Below are positions 60,190 to 64,000 of a DNA stretch of 64,000 nt, one piece after another. Numbering within the stretch: position 1 is the stretch's first letter; each line of letters starts with the position of its first letter. Under the pieces are notes generated by a model. The model was given only the letters and a program-made list of their open reading frames with translations, had not been told where the DNA came from and searched no databases. Location of the stretch: NCBI GenBank assembly GCA_025403435.1, contig CM046332.1, positions 10,533,903 through 10,597,902 of the forward strand. Reading direction: 5' to 3'. The position numbers and the translations under genes were made by a program. The DNA comes from Artocarpus heterophyllus. Taxonomy: Eukaryota > Streptophyta > Magnoliopsida > Rosales > Moraceae.

Positions 60190-60325
60190 AAAGCTGTTAC
60201 AAATCAAGGTATTTCTTTCTATATATTGGAGGATATTATAAGAATGAGGAAAACTCGAACCTCTTTAAATTAGGAAGAGGAAAAAGAATACAAGATAACT
60301 TAACCAACAAGTCTAGTAAATAGCA
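60190..60325 (-). repeat. Possible SINE remnant
   Basis: On the minus strand the text has TTGGTTAAGTTATC (A-box-like), about 45 bp later AGAGGTTCGAGTT (B-box-like), then a short tail. This fits a tRNA-derived SINE head, but no clear target duplication was found. Confidence 0.25.
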
Positions 60326-60662
60326 TAAAAATTCATATGTTTTTAGCAATCATTCACTATCAAGAGTCCAGACAAACTTTAATTCCTTGATAAGCGTAGT
60401 GAAGGAATGAGCACAAATATAAAATAGAAGATGCAGGAAAACTTGGTTGTTTTTTCTAATAATAAAATAAGAAGATAACACTTCAGTTGTACTTCACATT
60501 AAGCAGCTTCTGCCCATTGAATTCCTAGTCAATGGCTAGCTACTGATAACAAGCATGCATTCTAAAGTGGGGGAAAAAAATAAAGAGATTATTTTAGCAT
60601 TATTGAAGAATGTGGTATTAATTAAGTTTCAACTTGACTAAAATAAAAAATAAAAAAGGAAT

Positions 60663-60787
60663 CTGGAGTGTTTTTGGCAACGCAGTTAAAACTAAAAGTG
60701 AGAATGATGTTACTATAGCATCCGAGAGCTTTACACTGTAACAGTTTCAACTATATAGCTGAAACGGGATTACCAAATGCACCCATA
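60663..60787 (+). repeat. Small MITE-like element, copy A
   Basis: Ends CTGGAGTGTTTTTGG and CCAAATGCACCC are roughly inverted. Core phrase TATAGCATCCGAGAGCTTTA. About 125 bp. Related copies are at 61785-61915 and 62510-62668. Confidence 0.45.
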
Positions 60788-61784
60788 GATTTTTAATTAG
60801 TATGCCAAAAAATGGTCAATTAATCACTAATAAACAAAGTCCTAAATGATTAGGAAAGAGAAACACCAAGACTAGTGATTGCAATTGAAAATATACCGTG
60901 TCCATGAAGGAAAACAAAATAAACAAAAAAATAAAAAATAAAAAAAGTGGACACGCAAATAATAGGAGCCTAGCTACATACATCTTAGTAAATAGTAAAC
61001 AACATCCAAATACATGATTTGTCTTTTATAGGAAATCAGACAATACAAATGTTGTGAATTCAAATATTTGGCCGAATTATTTCCTCCTTTATGGGCAGAA
61101 TAGGTTTCTTTTATTAACAAGCATCCAAAAATTTAAAGATTTTTGTGGAAATAATTGAAAAAGGTCATGGCGTGTATTGCACTCAAAAACTTGTTTTGTT
61201 TTTGCATCATATGCTTTCTCACTACTTTGATGCTTTTCTCACTTCTCACTTCTATCCAAAAAGCAAAATGGGGAAATTCCCATTCACATTTCCATTGATC
61301 TCTTTTTCTCGCTTTAACTCTTTTTGATTGTTTAATTTAGTCATTACCATGTTACGTAATTGATCAGTTTTTAATCATAATGACATCAATTTTTTGCATG
61401 AGAAGCTTCCTCCTAGAGATTTTTCATTTTTTATTTTTTATGGTGCTCTCTTCACTAATCACATTTGTGCTGCATCATACCAATTGACTCATGAATTAAA
61501 ATGTTGCATTTTTTAGTGTAAAGTTAACTACACGTTATTCTGTTTCCTTTGTAGATCAAGATCTGAGGGAACTCATCATAATTTGGCAAAGTCTCTCTAT
61601 AATGTTACAAGCACCGAGTAATAAAGCTAACATTGTCTTTTACTTTTGACCACCACAGCCCATGATTTGCTCCCTGTCTCTCTCTTCTTTCCTTTTATCC
61701 TATGTATACTTTGCTAGAAATTTTGATCTTTGTGAGTTTCAAAGTAGATTTTTAGGCAAGCCCCTCCTTTTTTTTTCCTTTTTC
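60788..61784. other. AT-rich intergenic DNA
   Basis: No feature recognised; the open frame 61145-61327 has no family signature. Confidence 0.45.
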
Positions 61785-61915
61785 TTTTAGTTAGAAAAAG
61801 TATTTGAAAACCAAGTTAAAACTTGAAGTTAGAACATTATAGCATATGAGAGCTTTTCACCAAAGTAGCTAGAGTTTTAGTGTTAGAACTTAGTTCCCAA
61901 ACACTCTTAAAATTG
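61785..61915 (+). repeat. Small MITE-like element, copy B
   Basis: Core TATAGCATATGAGAGCTTTT and end CCCAAACACTCTTA, diverged from copy A. Confidence 0.4.
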
Positions 61916-62509
61916 AACATATTGTATAGAATTATCTTTATAAGTTATTTTGACTTTATATGATTTTAAGATATATATATATTTAATAGTTTAAGAAATT
62001 TTCTTCATTGTATGATTGTAACTTGTATTTATATGGAGTCTCATTCATAGTTCTTGGACTTTCGAAGGCCCTTTCCTTGTTCCGAATGGTGGATACAAAC
62101 ACATTATTGAATCATGTTAAATCTTTGTGCTCTCTTCTTTTTTTCTTTTTTTTTTATACTGGTTTAATTTTCTATAATATCCCACCTTATGGTGAGAATA
62201 GAGAGATGGTTTTTAACTTAAAATTAGAACTACGCATTTACAGGTTCTCCTTTAATTTTTTTGTCCTAAAAAAGTATATAAATGTCTAGGATAAATTGAA
62301 GTATCAATTCGTACCTCATAAGATAATTACATAAAATCACCTTTAACACTTTCGTAGTTTGATGCCTAAATGTAAAGGCACATCTCAAACTACTTTTTAG
62401 ATGAGTTAAATTTCAAGAACTGTACAATTCACATACTGGTGAGTGTTAGGATTTTCAATCCCACTTTTGTTGGCATTTTGATTATCAAATATTTAAATTA
62501 GGCGGTCGT
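61916..62509. other. AT-rich intergenic DNA
   Basis: T-rich runs near 62130-62160; nothing else recognised. Confidence 0.45.
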
Positions 62510-62668
62510 TTGACATCTCAGTTGATACCTTTGGTTTCAACCAACAAACAACGTAAAACCCTCAACAGTTACAATAAAAAGCAAAAAATAACTACAATGT
62601 AAAGCTCTCATATGCTGTAATTTTCAAACTAATATTTTCAGTGTCAGCTGCTCTCCCAAACACTCTAT
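62510..62668 (-). repeat. Small MITE-like element, copy C
   Basis: Opposite orientation to copies A and B. Minus-strand core ACAGCATATGAGAGCTTTAC; outer end CCCAAACACTCTAT on the plus strand. Confidence 0.4.
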
Positions 62669-62927
62669 TTGCTGAATTATAGTTTGTTAAGTTTGATTTT
62701 GATTTTAGTATTGTTCATTATGTTTAACCGGATTTAGGTTTTCATGGTGCTAATATTGTTTAAGTGGTATAAGTTCATTAAGGGGTACTTCAGTAGCTGG
62801 GTGTTTTATTCTCCCAAGTAATATGAGGCGTTTGGATTGATTGCGTGGCTGTGATGAGTCGAAGGGACAAAAGAATTATTGATAACCTATTGCTATCGGT
62901 AACCGGTTAAATCCTGGCTTATGTATC

Positions 62928-62962
62928 CCTTTTTTTCTTTTTTTCTTTTTTTCTTTTTTGGT
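62928..62962. repeat. T-rich microsatellite
   Basis: Repeats of TTTTTTTC-type units in a row. Confidence 0.8.
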
Positions 62963-63082
62963 TTTTTAAGCGTTATTCTTTGAAAACAACACGAGATTTG
63001 GTAGATTTATTTAACTTTTGTTTTATTGTTACTTCATATCGCATATGAAGGAAATTTTTTCACTCAGTAATGTTGGGTTACT

Positions 63083-63430
63083 TTAATTCTTTAGCACAAC
63101 GGGAAACTTCACCAAATCCTTGGCCTCCTTCAGCCCCAAATCTGTGAACTTCCTCACCTCCTTGATGATCTTGATCTTCGCCGCCGCCTCGAACTTCGCG
63201 AACTTGATGTCGAATGCAATCTTCTTCGCCTTCGCCTAGCCGGTGCCCGCGTCCCCAGATCCAATGGCCGTTCCGGGAGCCATAGAGACAGGTGGGCCGT
63301 AGCAATCAAGGCCCATCTTGAGGCCAAAGAGTACGGCGTAGTCGTGCCTCTCGAGCTTGGTGAGGTCGAGAAAGCTCGTTAGCAATTCGCTCGAGCTTCT
63401 GCTTACGGCTCTTGGCGGCGGGGACGATGG
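63083..63430 (-). pseudogene. Pseudogene of mitochondrial ribosomal protein L7/L12
   Basis: Minus-strand remnant of the nuclear gene for bL12m, the stalk protein of the mitochondrial ribosome, which recruits translation factors. Visible pieces are KQKLERIANEL, then in the next frame KLERHDYAVLFGLKMGL, then IAFDIKFAKFEAAAKIKIIK and FTDLGLKEAKDLV. The last two are the C-terminal L7/L12 domain with its conserved KIKIIKEVR helix and GLKEAK turn. One extra T near 63370 shifts the frame. A TAG at 63236-63238 lies in the linker. The last 25 or so residues of the usual domain are missing, with a stop at 63083-63085. No intron is seen, so a retrocopy is possible, but many plant bL12m genes have few introns anyway. 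Confidence 0.8.
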
Positions 63431-64000
63431 ATTCTGGTGGCTATGGAAGACATTGTTGGGGAATTAGGAGATTTCGATTTTGGATTTTGTTGTTTCTGTT
63501 CTCTGTCTATTTCTTTAGAAACTTTGTTCTTCCTTTTCGTGGTTTTCATTTGGCAATAGATCTGTGCCCCTTCTCCGACTCGCGACGGCACGAGGTCGAT
63601 GTTGAACTGCACTCAGTTTGTTGCCCCTCTCCCCGTGCAATATCGCCTTTATGACGGACGATGTAGTAAATGCCCTATCGTAATATATGAAATTCTCAAA
63701 CCAGAGCAAAAAGAAAAAAAAAATTCTTCAAAAAACTCCAGATATTATTATGTTTCACGTTCAGACCAAAAGAAAATAATGCTTCGTTGTTTTTTTTTTT
63801 TTTTGAAGTTAAATGCTTCATTTTTTTTCAAATATATGTTTTTGAGTTTAAACGTCAGTATTAGATATTCCTTCTTTAATTTTTCTATGTTTTCGGGGGA
63901 TTTTAATTAATTTTAAATTTTTTTAATGAATTTAGTTTTTAATGATTACTTTTAATTTAGTCCAATCTAACATCTTACCAAACAGGATAGGAATATGTAT
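63431..64000. other. Intergenic DNA, nothing assigned
   Basis: Overlapping short open frames on both strands (63403-63709) lie upstream of the pseudogene in its orientation and might derive from its parent's 5' end, but no similarity is clear. Poly-T at about 63789-63805. Confidence 0.4.

Overview
The window looks like plant nuclear DNA: AT-rich, intergenic, and built almost entirely of nested LTR retrotransposons (Ty1/copia and Ty3/gypsy). The polyproteins, the initiator-tRNA-Met and Asp-type primer sites and the lineages (copia of Angela/Tork/TAR type, Tekay/Del chromovirus, Athila, Tat) are all typical of angiosperms. I could not determine the species. I see no intact host gene, no tRNA or rRNA gene and no CRISPR array. 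The only host-derived coding sequence I recognise is a broken copy of a mitochondrial ribosomal protein L7/L12 (bL12m) gene near the right end (63083-63430).

Layout from left to right. 1-2466: probable gypsy/chromovirus LTR fragment, minus orientation. 2467-7031: 5'-truncated, decayed copia element with its own 3' LTR (copia-B). 7032-12172 and 38200-42499: two parts of one decayed minus-strand Tat element (Tat-A), split by a 26-kb copia nest. The split lies in the integrase zinc finger and carries the target duplication CTTAT on both sides. A solo LTR (7764-9776) interrupts the antisense extra gene of Tat-A. 12173-38199: an old copia element, minus strand. Its left LTR is interrupted by a young, intact member of the same family (13212-22900, target duplication ATATT). 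Its leader is interrupted by an Athila-like element that keeps gag but has no pol (29080-36071). 42500-47607: a 5'-truncated Tekay chromovirus, minus strand. 47608 to about 53500: a second Tat element (Tat-B), plus strand, 5'-truncated, with its antisense extra gene. 53500-64000: low-coding intergenic DNA with diverged direct repeats, small MITE-like copies and the bL12m pseudogene.

The relative order of insertion can be read from the nesting: Tat-A first, then the old copia, then separately the Athila-like element and the young copia. The young copia has two 2033-bp LTRs that look identical by eye, five-base target duplications, primer site, polypurine tract and an uninterrupted 1317-residue Gag-Pol, so it may be able to move.

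The most unusual signal is an array of a 10-bp dyad motif (CGGCNNGCCG) at a strict 21-22 bp spacing, about two helical turns. It sits about 105-120 bp upstream of the TATA box in every LTR of this copia family, again as eight copies in the untranslated leader, and as two copies in the LTR of the unrelated Tekay chromovirus. A second notable point is that the antisense gene of the two Tat elements keeps a GT-AG intron at the same place in both copies.
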